Of a stretch of 64,000 nucleotides of DNA, positions 17,243-27,120 are shown piece after piece (position 1 is the stretch's first letter; every line of letters begins with the position of its first letter). The DNA lies in contig NZ_WHYR01000005.1 in NCBI RefSeq assembly GCF_009428905.1, positions 1 through 64,000 of the forward strand, read 5' to 3'. The stretch is from Desulfofundulus thermobenzoicus. Its GTDB lineage: Bacteria; Bacillota; Desulfotomaculia; Desulfotomaculales; Desulfovirgulaceae. A program made the position numbers and the translations under genes. The notes beneath the pieces are model-generated. The model saw only the letters and a list, made by a program, of their open reading frames with translations, had not been told where the DNA came from and searched no databases.

Positions 17243-17419
17243 TCAGGAAGGATAAGCCAGTTCCCCTTCCATTTTGCGCAGCCGGGCCAGCTCCTCCTCC
17301 AGTTCTTCCAGCTGTTCCACCATGGAGGGCTTTACCGAGTGGGCCGGCCAGCGCTTTTTCAGTGCCGCTATTTCCGCTTCTATCCGGCGGATTTCCGCTT
17401 TTAATTCCGCGCTGTTCAT
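17243..17419 (-). CDS. Small coiled-coil protein, 58 residues, unknown function
   Basis: Starts at ATG 17419 behind a run of six G at good spacing and ends just before a strong terminator. Two charged helices, MNSAELKAEIRRIEAEIAAL and VEQLEELEEELARLRKMEGE, show heptad-like Leu/Ile spacing, consistent with a helical hairpin or dimeric coiled coil. It lies 37 bases after the RACo-like ASKHA gene with no terminator between, so the two are probably co-transcribed. I do not recognise a named family. Confidence 0.7.
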   Translation of the reverse strand: MNSAELKAEIRRIEAEIAALKKRWPAHSVKPSMVEQLEELEEELARLRKMEGELAYPS

Positions 17420-17456
17420 CAAGTTTCCCCCCTGTCTAACAATGGCATGGTTCCCC

Positions 17457-19046
17457 TCAAGAGGCGAATAATCCCCGTTTCATTAACTTTTCCTTTACAG
17501 TAGGGAAATAATCCAGGTTGGTGTGGGGTAAAAATTTGCTGCCCACGAACTTGTTCATAAAGACCTGGCTGGCATTCAGCTCGAAATAAGTGATGTTGCG
17601 GGCAATGGACTCCGCTTCCCGGCGCTTCTGGCCGGACAACAGGACCAGCCGGGCGCCTTCCCCGGAGGCGTTGCCCAGGCGAATCATTTTTTCCCGGGGC
17701 AGGTCGGGGTACAGGCCGATGGTAATGGCCGATTCCAGGTGCAGGTAATGACCAAAGGCGCCGGCGGCGTAGAAACGGCGGATATCGCCCAATTGGCAGC
17801 CCACACTTTCCACCAACAGTTCCAGGGCGGCATTCACCGCCCCCTTGGTACGCATAAAATTATGGATATCCACCTGGGTTACCACTATATCCTTGCCGGT
17901 GGCCGAATCCCGGGCCGGCACCACCACGAATTCCCTCTGCCCGTTTTTAAACCGCCCGGCCCGGTCTATGATGCCCGCCAGCAGCATTTCCGCCAGGCAA
18001 TCCACCAGACCCGAGCCGCAGATACCTGCAGGAGGGGCGCCGCCAATGGTGGTATAATGCACCTGCCCGGTCCGGGCATCAATGGATACACTGTCTACCG
18101 CGCCGGGCTCGGCGCGCATGCCGTTGGCAACCACACCTCCTTCCAGGGCCGGCCCGGCCGCACCGGCGCAACCCACCAGCCAGTCCCGGTTGCCCATGAC
18201 GATTTCCCCGTTGGTTCCTATATCCACAAAGAGGGACAATTCCGGCGACCGGTGCATCCCGGAAGCCAGCACTCCACCGATGATGTCACCGCCCAGATAA
18301 CTGCCCACCGAAGGCAGACAGTAAACCGGCGCCAGGGGATTAACCGCCAGCCCCAGCTTTCCGGCCGGAACCAGACCGGGATTATTTACCACCGGAATAT
18401 AGGGAGCCATGCAGATCCGCGAGGGATCCAGGCCCAGAAACAGGTGCACCATGGTGCTGTTGGCGCCAACGGCTACGGCGCTGATTTCCGCCGGTAAAAT
18501 ATTATGCTCCGCCGCCAACCGCTCGATCAAACCGTTTAATGTTTGCACCACCGCTTCCTGTAATTGCCGCAATCCTTCCGGGGTAGCGGACAGGTAAATG
18601 CGGGTGAGGACATCCTCCCCGAAAACCACCTGGCCGTTGTAATCGGCCGCCGTGCCCAGAACCCGGCCGTCATGCATGTCCACCAGGTAAACCACCACGG
18701 TGGTGGTGCCAATATCCACGGCCAAACCGAAATGGCGGGAGGTGGTATCCCCGGGCTCCACAGTCACCAGATTCCATACCCCGGGAACCATGCCGCCCAC
18801 TGTGGCTGTCACCCGCCAGTCCCCCTCCCTCAGAACGGCGGACAACCCGAACATCAACTCCAGGGGCACGGTTACCGTCCCCTCCAGCTCCGGCTGCAGG
18901 GCGTCCACCAGCCGGTCCACATCGCCCCGGTTGTCTTCCGGACCGGGTACGGTCAGTTCCAGGTAGATTTTCCTGGTCAGGGGATCCAGGACAAGGCCCT
19001 TGTCCCCCCGCACCCGGTCAGCCAGAATTATTCCTTTCACCGCCAT
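17457..19046 (-). CDS. RACo-like ASKHA ATPase (DUF4445), no ferredoxin domain
   Basis: 529 residues. The ASKHA nucleotide-binding fold is marked by HFGLAVDIGTTTVVVYLVD (phosphate 1), LSLFVDIGTNGEIVMG (phosphate 2) and GICGSGLVDCLAEML plus FYAAGAFGHYL. This corresponds to the middle and C-terminal domains of RACo-type reductive activators of corrinoid iron-sulfur proteins. Those proteins usually begin with a [2Fe-2S] ferredoxin domain; here the protein starts at the linker domain and no CX5CX2C cluster motif exists in it or just upstream. GGGGGAGGAG precedes ATG 19046. No corrinoid protein or methyltransferase gene is nearby. Its role, electron delivery or ATP-driven activation of another protein, is unknown. 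Confidence 0.85.
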   Translation of the reverse strand: MAVKGIILADRVRGDKGLVLDPLTRKIYLELTVPGPEDNRGDVDRLVDALQPELEGTVTVPLELMFGLSAVLREGDWRVTATVGGMVPGVWNLVTVEPGDTTSRHFGLAVDIGTTTVVVYLVDMHDGRVLGTAADYNGQVVFGEDVLTRIYLSATPEGLRQLQEAVVQTLNGLIERLAAEHNILPAEISAVAVGANSTMVHLFLGLDPSRICMAPYIPVVNNPGLVPAGKLGLAVNPLAPVYCLPSVGSYLGGDIIGGVLASGMHRSPELSLFVDIGTNGEIVMGNRDWLVGCAGAAGPALEGGVVANGMRAEPGAVDSVSIDARTGQVHYTTIGGAPPAGICGSGLVDCLAEMLLAGIIDRAGRFKNGQREFVVVPARDSATGKDIVVTQVDIHNFMRTKGAVNAALELLVESVGCQLGDIRRFYAAGAFGHYLHLESAITIGLYPDLPREKMIRLGNASGEGARLVLLSGQKRREAESIARNITYFELNASQVFMNKFVGSKFLPHTNLDYFPTVKEKLMKRGLFAS

Positions 19047-19340
19047 GTCACACTCCTCCCCCAAAGCCTTTGAAATTCGTAGCCGGTGCCTGATACCTTT
19101 TTACCAGCGGCACGATAATTATTACCGTAACCTGCGGCTGAAAAAGGGCCCGGCTTATTTTCTTGATATTATGACAACTATGAACCCCCAAATAAAAATA
19201 ACCCCTGAAAAGGAAAACACCAATTCCCCCGGTGTAGTTCCCTCAAAATTATATCACACTCAACACCCGTAAGTAATTAACCTTTGTTATTTACAAAAGA
19301 AGAAACCCTTGGAGTCGGGAGAGGAAACGGCAGACCAAAG

Positions 19341-19530
19341 GGGAGACGTTCAGCGGAACCGTTCTGTAAACTGTAAGGCAGGGCGTTATCCAAAAGGAAA
19401 CAATTTTGCGGAGCGCCGGTAACAGCACGCGGTAAAGCCCGGCTGCCGGCCCGGTTCCGGGAGGATGCCAGCGAAACGAGGCAGGAGAAATATAAAAAAA
19501 TCATACCGGTTGAAAGAGAACAAAAGCACA
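19341..19530. repeat. Palindromic repeat element, partial (family copy E)
   Basis: Aligns in inverted orientation with the right half of the long element at 8112-8427. Shared stretches are GTTCAGCGGAACCG, AAGGCAGGGCGTTATCC, AGCGCCGGTAACAG and the block around TGCCGGCCCGGTTCC. The remainder of the 19047-19633 gap, up to 19340, shows nothing I can name. Confidence 0.6.
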
Positions 19531-19538
19531 TGGCATTT

Positions 19539-19560
19539 GTAACAAATCCGTAACAATTTG
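19539..19560 (+). promoter_or_regulatory. Tandem 11-base direct repeat, likely OmpR-type regulator site
   Basis: GTAACAAATCC is followed immediately by GTAACAATTTG; the first seven bases are identical in an 11-base period, the spacing used by OmpR/PhoB-family regulators to bind on one DNA face. It lies just upstream of a weak -35 (ATGATT, 19564-19569) and TATACT (19587-19592), 17 bases apart, in front of the DUF2680 gene. The response regulator at 21863-22555 is the obvious candidate. Confidence 0.6.
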
Positions 19561-19633
19561 CCCATGATTTCGTGACATTTGGAGGGTATACTAATGACGT
19601 GCAGAAAAATATACCAGAAAGGAGGTGCCACCA

Positions 19634-20041
19634 TTGAAAAAGAAGTTAATCATCATTCTGGCTGCAGTCCTGGTACTGTCCATGGCGCTGCCGGCCGTGG
19701 CGGCCACCGTTTCCGCCCTTACGCCGGACCAGGCCAAAGAATTAACCGCCCTGCACCAGCAAATGATCAACCTGCGCAAGCAAATGGTCGATAAATACGT
19801 GGAATACGGGCGGCTCACCCCGGAACAGGGGGCGCAAATCAAAGCCAACCTGGACGCCAGGCAGGAATTTTTCGCCCAAAACCCCGACCGCTTTGCCGGG
19901 TACGGCCCGGGTAACTGTCCCGGATTTGGCTACGGACGCATGGGCGGATGGGGTAACGGCAGGGGCGGCGGTCCTGGCTGGGGAATGATGGGTGGTTACT
20001 GGAACAGCAACCCCAATCCCGCACCAACCACTGGCAGCTAA
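19634..20041 (+). CDS. Secreted DUF2680 (YckD-like) protein with Gly/Met/Trp-rich tail
   Basis: 135 residues from TTG 19634, six bases after AGGAGGTG. A signal peptide (positively charged KKK, hydrophobic IIILAAVLVLSMALP, then AVAA) covers about residues 1-23. The DUF2680 region, TPDQAKELTALHQQM to LTPEQGAQIKANLDA, is helical. The last 45 residues are low complexity, with GYGRMGGWGNGRGGGPGWG and GMMGGYW. Function unknown. It faces a two-component system whose sensor has a similar Gly/Met-rich extracellular stretch, suggesting the two act in one envelope or metal response. Confidence 0.8.
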   Translation: MKKKLIIILAAVLVLSMALPAVAATVSALTPDQAKELTALHQQMINLRKQMVDKYVEYGRLTPEQGAQIKANLDARQEFFAQNPDRFAGYGPGNCPGFGYGRMGGWGNGRGGGPGWGMMGGYWNSNPNPAPTTGS

Positions 20042-20054
20042 TAAATTGGTTTCG

Positions 20055-20082
20055 ATGGGAGGGGCTTGAAAGCCCCTCCCAT
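20055..20082 (+). terminator. Hairpin after the DUF2680 gene
   Basis: ATGGGAGGGGC (20055-20065) pairs perfectly with GCCCCTCCCAT (20072-20082) around a six-base loop. No T-run follows; it likely ends the DUF2680 transcript. Confidence 0.65.
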
Positions 20083-20162
20083 GGTCGTCAATCATCAGAT
20101 ATCAGGCTTATCAGGCTTTGCACCTGCAGTATTTGATATGGGCGAATATCTCCCGGGGCCCA

Positions 20163-21866
20163 TCAGCTGACAGATTTTTCTTGGGGGTCGGACCCCTTTT
20201 TCAAAAAGATGGTAAAGGCGGCTCCCTTGCCGGGTTCGCTGTGCACGGTAATCCGGCCGCCGTGCAGCTCCACAATCTGCCGGGCGATGGCCAGACCCAG
20301 ACCGCTTCCCCCTTCCCTGCGCTGCCGTGCAGGGTCGCCTTTATAAAACCTTTCCCAGATCAGGGGCAATTCCCCCGGTGGAATGCCCGGTCCCGTATCC
20401 GTTACCGTCACCGCCACCCCGTCCGGTACGGCACGCAACTCCACTTCCACCCGGCCGCCTCCGGGAGTAACCTTCAACCCATTGTCCACAAGGTTGATCA
20501 GCACTTGCGCCAGGCGGTCCCCGTCCCCCGCCACCGGAGGCACCCCGGGTGCTATACGGGTGTTCAGTTCCACGCCCTTTTCAGCCGCCATTCCGGCAAA
20601 CCGTTCCACCACCTGGTTGACAAGCAATTCCATATCGACCATGCGCCTGTTCAGTGTAATACGCCCCGCTTCCATCCGCCGCAGGTCCAGCAGGTCATTG
20701 ACCAGGCGGCGCAGGCGCAATATTTCCTCCAGGATGTTTTTTAAATATTCCCGGCGCTGGCTTTCGTCCCGGGCCAAACCATCCAGCAGGGCCTCGGTAT
20801 AACCCTGCATCACTGTCAATGGCGTGCGCAACTCGTGGGAAACATTGGCCACAAATTCCTTGCGGGTGGCGTCCAACTTTTGTAACGCCGCTATTTTTTC
20901 CTGCAATTCCCGGGAAAGGGTATTCAAAGATTCGGCCAGCACGCCCATCTCGTCCCGGGAGCGCACTGCCAGCTGGCAGCTGAAATCGCCGGCGGCCATG
21001 GCCCTGGCCACCTTATTCATTTGTACCAGGGGCCGGGTCAGGGTGCGGGAAAAAACCAGGCTTAAAAGGGTGGCTGCCAGCACCCCCAGCATAAGGGCAT
21101 AGATGCTGGCGTTCTGCATGGCCTTCAGGTTGGCCGCCATGGGTGCCACAGGAGCGTGAATGAACAGTGCGCCCAAAACCTGCCCTTCTTTTTGCAGGGG
21201 GAGGCCGGCCACAATTACATCGGTGTTGAAAAATGAGTTGTGCTCCCGGCTTACCACTTGCTGGCCGGCCAGCACCCGGCTGATTTGTTCCTGGTTAAAG
21301 GGAACCAGGTCCCCGGGGACTGCCCCGCGGCTAACCTGGGGCAGGGGATTGATTGGCCTTTCTACGCCGTTTTCCGGCCGGGGCTGGGTGCTTTGCCGCT
21401 GCTGCCAGGGAGGGCCGCCGCCCCTGCCACCGCCGGAACCGGGCTGTGACGGGAGACCATCCTGGCTGCCACCTGTACCGGACTGCGCAGGGCCGCCTCC
21501 CCGGTTACCGCCCGGGCCGTAGCGCTGCAGGCCCTTCCCCGGTCCACCCATAGGTTGCATCATTCCATGGCCCATCATGCCCGTGGCCTGCCAGTGTTCC
21601 ACCAAACCCCGGGAGTCCACCACCATTACACTGGCATTCATTAACCGGGCCAGCAGATCCACCTGCCGGGCCACCAGGTAGGGGTCCCCCTGTTCCACCA
21701 GCATTCCGGCCAGGCGCTCCCCCTCCTCCAATAAACGGGAAGCCTGCTGCCTGTAATATACTTTTTCCAGCACTCCGGCCTGCAGCAATGCTGAAAGACC
21801 CAGAACCAGCACCACCAGCAGCAGCATGGCCAGCCAGAGCTTGCCCATAATGCCCGTTGGTTTCAT
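20163..21866 (-). CDS. Membrane sensor histidine kinase with HAMP domain
   Basis: 567 residues. A first membrane helix at about 8-30, a long extracytoplasmic sensor with a Gly/Pro/Gln/Met-rich insert (for example MMGHGMMQPMGGPGKG), and a second helix near 245-268. Then come HAMP, HisKA with VSHELRTPLTVMQGYTEALL, and HATPase with NLVDNGLKV, DTGPGIP and GGSGLGLAIARQI. The insert is much more glycine-rich than is usual and resembles the tail of the secreted protein at 19634-20041. ATG 21866 overlaps the regulator stop by four bases, indicating coupling. Confidence 0.93.
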   Translation of the reverse strand: MKPTGIMGKLWLAMLLLVVLVLGLSALLQAGVLEKVYYRQQASRLLEEGERLAGMLVEQGDPYLVARQVDLLARLMNASVMVVDSRGLVEHWQATGMMGHGMMQPMGGPGKGLQRYGPGGNRGGGPAQSGTGGSQDGLPSQPGSGGGRGGGPPWQQRQSTQPRPENGVERPINPLPQVSRGAVPGDLVPFNQEQISRVLAGQQVVSREHNSFFNTDVIVAGLPLQKEGQVLGALFIHAPVAPMAANLKAMQNASIYALMLGVLAATLLSLVFSRTLTRPLVQMNKVARAMAAGDFSCQLAVRSRDEMGVLAESLNTLSRELQEKIAALQKLDATRKEFVANVSHELRTPLTVMQGYTEALLDGLARDESQRREYLKNILEEILRLRRLVNDLLDLRRMEAGRITLNRRMVDMELLVNQVVERFAGMAAEKGVELNTRIAPGVPPVAGDGDRLAQVLINLVDNGLKVTPGGGRVEVELRAVPDGVAVTVTDTGPGIPPGELPLIWERFYKGDPARQRREGGSGLGLAIARQIVELHGGRITVHSEPGKGAAFTIFLKKGSDPQEKSVS

Positions 21867-22555
21867 TCACTCACCTCAAATTTGTAACCCACACCCCAAA
21901 CGGTAACGATATACTGGGGCGCTCCGGTAACCCGGGACAGCTTTTCCCGTAGCCGGGTGATATGGGTATCCACCGTACGCATATCACCAAAAAAATCATA
22001 CCCCCACACCTTCTCCAGGAGCTGTTCCCGGGTAAAGACCCGCCCCGGGGATCGGGCCAGAAAGTAAAGCAAATCATATTCCTTCGGGGTAAGATTAACG
22101 GGCTGTCCGTTTATTTCCACCTTCCGGGAAGAGGAATCGATACTCAGACCGTTATAGCGCAACAGCTCCTGTTCCTGGCGCCCTTCCCCCTTGCCGGTCC
22201 GGCGTAAAACCGCCTTTACCCGGGCCACCAGTTCCCGGGGAGAAAAGGGTTTGACCACATAGTCGTCAGCCCCCAGCTCCAGGCCGAGAACCCGGTCGAT
22301 TTCCTCACCCCGGGCGGTAAGCATGATTATGGCCACCGGTTTATCCTGCTTGCGTATCTCCCGACAAACGGCCCAGCCGTCAACTGCCGGCATCATTAAA
22401 TCCAGAATGACCAGGTCGAAGGGTTCCCGGGCCAGATACTCCAGCGCCCCGGCACCATCGGAAGCTTCCACCACCCGGAAGCCCTCTTTTTCCAGGTACA
22501 TCTTAACCAGTTCCCGGATTTTTACTTCGTCGTCAACCACCAGGATATTTTTCAT
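21863..22555 (-). CDS. OmpR/PhoB-family response regulator
   Basis: 230 residues from ATG 22555 (GGGGTGAT upstream); the frame is open for 28 further codons without a ribosome site. The receiver domain has VVDDEVKIRE, the phospho-acceptor Asp in LVILDLMMPAVDG and VVKPFSPREL. The C-terminal winged helix has LTPKEYDLLYFLARSPGRVF and VWGYDFFGDMRTVDTHI. Paired with the HAMP kinase. A tandem 11-base repeat upstream of the DUF2680 gene is a likely binding site. Confidence 0.95.
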   Translation of the reverse strand: MKNILVVDDEVKIRELVKMYLEKEGFRVVEASDGAGALEYLAREPFDLVILDLMMPAVDGWAVCREIRKQDKPVAIIMLTARGEEIDRVLGLELGADDYVVKPFSPRELVARVKAVLRRTGKGEGRQEQELLRYNGLSIDSSSRKVEINGQPVNLTPKEYDLLYFLARSPGRVFTREQLLEKVWGYDFFGDMRTVDTHITRLREKLSRVTGAPQYIVTVWGVGYKFEVSE

Positions 22556-22604
22556 AAAAGGAAAATCACCCCGCCACCAATATACCACAAAAATGCCCTT
22601 TTTG

Positions 22605-22636
22605 CAGCGAAAAGGGGCTGGATAGCAGCCCCTTTT
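22605..22636 (-). terminator. Terminator of the winged-helix/coiled-coil gene
   Basis: Minus strand AAAAGGGGCT (22627-22636) pairs with AGCCCCTTTT (22610-22619) around a seven-base loop, 28 bases past the stop codon at 22664. The stem itself ends in a short T-run. Confidence 0.8.
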
Positions 22637-22663
22637 CACCCGTGGCTATTCTTATAATGTTTT

Positions 22664-24064
22664 TTACACCGGCAGGTGCCCCGCGGAGCCGTCAAACCAG
22701 GAGCAGATCCGCACGGCCAACCTGACCAGGGGGTTTTTCAACCGGCCCTGCAGGCGGCGGTATTCCTCCTGGCAGCGGCTTAATTCCTTTTGAATAAAAC
22801 GCAGGGAACGCCGCGCCTCTTCGCCCTTTTCCAGGGCGTCCTTTAAATCGTTGCTCAACGAATTGATTTCTTCCCGCAGCTGACGTTCCCCCTGCAGGGC
22901 CAGGTCCTGGGTTCGCTCCAGCTTCTGTCTCAATTCCACAATCTCGGTTTGCAGTTCGGCCACCCGGTTGGCATGGCGCTCCTTTAATTCAGCCAGTTTG
23001 CCTTTGTTTTCCCGGTCCCGTTCCTTGTATTGCTGGAGTTTGGTGAACAGGGACTCCAGACTGGCCTGATTCTTGGCCAGGGTCTGGCGCAAATGGGCAA
23101 TTTCCTGTTCCCCGTCCCGGGCCCGTTTTACCCAGAGACGGCACTGGTGTAAAATACTGTTGGCCTTTGCCTCCAGTTTATTAATGTGTTCCCGGTAACG
23201 AAAAATTTCTTTTTTGCGCAGGGAAAGCAACAGATCCTTTTCAGCCATCTGGGTGACCAGATATTCGTGCTGGCTCAGTTCATCCGCCCGCTGGGCCAGG
23301 GCCGCCGCGGCCTCCCGGTGGGCGGCGGTAACCTCCTGCAGTTGCCGGTCCAGCATAACCACTTTCTTCCGCCAGCGCTCCCGGTCCCGGTGCCAGCGCA
23401 ATTTCTGGCGGTTCAGGGCGCCCAGGTAACGCCTGGTCAAAGCCTCATATGCCGCCCGTACCACCGGGTTATAGGTCCAGACCCCTTCTCCCACCACTTC
23501 GAAGTAGGGAAACTTGCGCAACACTCCCTCCACAGCCGGCAGGGTGGTGGAACGCCAGAGGCTTACCAGTTCGTAAATTTGCTGCTGGCTCAACCCGGTG
23601 GGATGGGACTTCAATGCTTTAATCACCAGATGTTTTAAAGCATACTGGCCCGATTCCACTTCCCATTCGGTCAATCCCCAACTGCCATTATCCAGCTGAA
23701 TGAAACGTCCGTCGGAAATCAGCCTGGCCTCGTCGGCCACCAGATGCCTGTTCTTCTTATTCCTGGATGCAGAGCTTTTCAACTCCCGGATGCTTAAAGG
23801 CTGTTGCTTTTTGAGCAGTAAGGAGTAAAAGCCGTCGTTTTCCCTCTCCCCCTCCAGGTCCAGGTGCCAGGCGTTTTGGTTATCCATATAAAAACAGGCA
23901 TGCTGGCGCAAGCACAGGGCAACCTTCTCCTCCACCTGGGTGAGGGTATAATCCCGCAACATGCGCCTGTGTACATAGGGAACCAGTTCGGTTACAGTCA
24001 GCGAATCAAAGAAAAACAGTGTTTTTTTGAGCACATCGGTAAGGGAATGCAATTTACCTTCCAT
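22664..24064 (-). CDS. Tandem winged-helix and coiled-coil protein, unknown function
   Basis: 466 residues from ATG 24064 (AAGGTGG eight bases upstream; GTG 24076 is the alternative). The first 200 residues contain three similar helix-rich units, each closing with a strand of the form F-x(n)-N/G-x-W: CFYMDNQNAWHL, RFIQLDNGSWGL and YFEVVGEGVW. This is the HARE-HTH / RNA polymerase delta-like winged-helix pattern. Residues about 205-450 are an almost continuous charged coiled coil with many Glu, Gln, Lys, Arg and Leu. The C-terminus is basic and aromatic. No membrane helix. It is monocistronic. I infer a nucleic-acid- or polymerase-binding oligomer, but no function is established. Confidence 0.75.
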   Translation of the reverse strand: MEGKLHSLTDVLKKTLFFFDSLTVTELVPYVHRRMLRDYTLTQVEEKVALCLRQHACFYMDNQNAWHLDLEGERENDGFYSLLLKKQQPLSIRELKSSASRNKKNRHLVADEARLISDGRFIQLDNGSWGLTEWEVESGQYALKHLVIKALKSHPTGLSQQQIYELVSLWRSTTLPAVEGVLRKFPYFEVVGEGVWTYNPVVRAAYEALTRRYLGALNRQKLRWHRDRERWRKKVVMLDRQLQEVTAAHREAAAALAQRADELSQHEYLVTQMAEKDLLLSLRKKEIFRYREHINKLEAKANSILHQCRLWVKRARDGEQEIAHLRQTLAKNQASLESLFTKLQQYKERDRENKGKLAELKERHANRVAELQTEIVELRQKLERTQDLALQGERQLREEINSLSNDLKDALEKGEEARRSLRFIQKELSRCQEEYRRLQGRLKNPLVRLAVRICSWFDGSAGHLPV

Positions 24065-24448
24065 GACCCAATCCACCTTCCTCCCGCCTGTATTTAAAAG
24101 TATTTTATATTTTTGTAATCGTTACCATTTATTCCCCGGGGAAGCGCAGTTTTCCTGCCATATCCTGGATTTTTATTCCACTATTTTACTACAAGATATT
24201 ACTTAATACTGGACCATTTGTTCCTCTGCGCGATAAGTGTCGGTAGCATAAGGGTTCGGACGGGCCCCTTCCAGCCCGGACCGGGAAAAATGTCAGGCAG
24301 GCGGGTAAATTTTGGACCGGAAGGCATTGTCAGCGGCAAGAGGGATAAGGTATAATATTGCCAGAGCGAATGGTCAATTTTTCGGGTTAAACGGTATTAT
24401 TTACGGTTGAACCGCATGGAAAAACTGGCCAGGGCGAGGTGAGCAACC
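24065..24448. other. Divergent intergenic region between the coiled-coil gene and acuA
   Basis: 384 bases. The acuA promoter lies at 24327-24356. An imperfect GC-rich inverted repeat (GGTTCGGACGGGCC near 24251 and AGCCCGGACCGGG near 24275) is present. No reading frame with a ribosome site was seen. Confidence 0.4.
24327..24356 (+). promoter_or_regulatory. Sigma-A promoter of acuA
   Basis: TTGTCA (24327-24332) and a perfect TATAAT (24351-24356) are 18 bases apart. The leader would be about 86 bases. Confidence 0.8.
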
Positions 24449-25090
24449 ATGGGTGTCGCCTGTTACCAGCTTACAAATGAATACCAGGTGGTAACTTCCC
24501 ACGGGGTAGCCTTTCTGGAGGGACCGGTAAGCAGGGAATACCTGGAGGGCCTGGACTTCGACCAAGGGTTGCACAACTTCCGGACGCCCCAAAAACAAAA
24601 GGCCGCCCTGATGGAAATAGCCGCCCTGCCCCAGGGGATGGTTTACATTGTCCGCACAGATAACAGAGTAATTGGTTATGTCAGTTTCCTGCCACCGGAC
24701 CCATACAGCCGGTGGAGCAAACATCCCCGGGTACTGGAACTGGGGGCCATTGAAATCAGTCCGGACTGGCGGGAATACAAACTGGGGCGGAAGTTGCTGC
24801 AGCTGGCCTTTACCAATCCGGTGATGGAGAATTATATTGTTATTACCATTGAATTTTGCTGGCACTGGGATCTGCGCAATACGGGGCTGGACATCTGGCA
24901 GTATCAGAAGATGCTGACCAAACTTTTCGGTTCCGTGGGGTTGGAAAAGGTAATGACCGATGATCCCGATATACTGGAACATATGGCCAATGTACTTATG
25001 GTACGTTATGGGAAAAGGGTGCCCCAGGAGGATATAGAATTGTTTCAGAAAATGCTCTTTATGGGGAAGGGCGTTTTATATCCGCGGTAA
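24449..25090 (+). CDS. acuA: AcuA-like GNAT protein acetyltransferase
   Basis: 213 residues, ATG preceded by GAGGTGA. It follows Bacillus subtilis AcuA along its length: AFLEGPVSREYLEGLDFDQG, VIGYVSFLPPDPYSRW, LELGAIEISPDWREYKLGRKLL (acetyl-CoA loop region), FCWHWDLRNTGLDIWQY and DDPDILEHMANVLMVRYGK. In Bacillus the enzyme acetylates and inactivates acetyl-CoA synthetase AcsA, with AcuB and AcuC encoded alongside. Here it stands alone, with no acs, acuB or acuC in the window. The usual Gly-rich acetyl-CoA loop (RxxGxG/A) appears as YKLGRK. Confidence 0.85.
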   Translation: MGVACYQLTNEYQVVTSHGVAFLEGPVSREYLEGLDFDQGLHNFRTPQKQKAALMEIAALPQGMVYIVRTDNRVIGYVSFLPPDPYSRWSKHPRVLELGAIEISPDWREYKLGRKLLQLAFTNPVMENYIVITIEFCWHWDLRNTGLDIWQYQKMLTKLFGSVGLEKVMTDDPDILEHMANVLMVRYGKRVPQEDIELFQKMLFMGKGVLYPR

Positions 25091-25172
25091 ACCGCCGGCC
25101 CCTTATGCAACCACCCTTCCCCTTCAGCAGGGGGCTTCCCTGCGGGCGGTGTTACTGTGGTATACAGCAAGA

Positions 25173-25206
25173 AAAAACCTCTTCTAAACACCAAGAAGAG
25201 GTTTTT
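25173..25206. terminator. Bidirectional terminator between acuA and guaB
   Basis: AAAAACCTCTTC (25173-25184) and GAAGAGGTTTTT (25195-25206) form a 12-pair stem with T-runs on both strands, placed between two convergent genes. Confidence 0.93.
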
Positions 25207-25211
25207 ATCTT

Positions 25212-26949
<1,738 letters not shown>

Positions 26950-27025
26950 TGGTGGGAGCAACAGGGTTCGAACCTGTGACCTCCTGCTTGTAAGGCAGGC
27001 GCTCTCCCCGCTGAGCTATGCTCCC
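26950..27025 (-). tRNA. tRNA-Val (anticodon TAC)
   Basis: 76 bases. The acceptor stem GGGAGCA pairs with TGCTCCC; the anticodon arm CCTGC-CTTACAA-GCAGG gives TAC; the T arm is ACAGGTTCGAACCCTGT; CCA is encoded. Last gene of the Asn-Met-Glu-Val operon. Confidence 0.97.
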
Positions 27026-27029
27026 ACTA

Positions 27030-27105
27030 TGGTGACCCCAGCGGGATTCGAACCCGCGTTACCGCCGTGAAAGGGCGGTGTCTTAAGCCACTTGACCATG
27101 GGGCC
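27030..27105 (-). tRNA. tRNA-Glu (anticodon TTC)
   Basis: 76 bases. Acceptor GGCCCCA with TGGGGTC (one G-T pair); anticodon loop CTTTCAC gives TTC; T arm GCGGGTTCGAATCCCGC; CCA encoded. Four bases separate it from tRNA-Val. Confidence 0.97.
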
Positions 27106-27120
27106 GGATAACAGTCGTCA

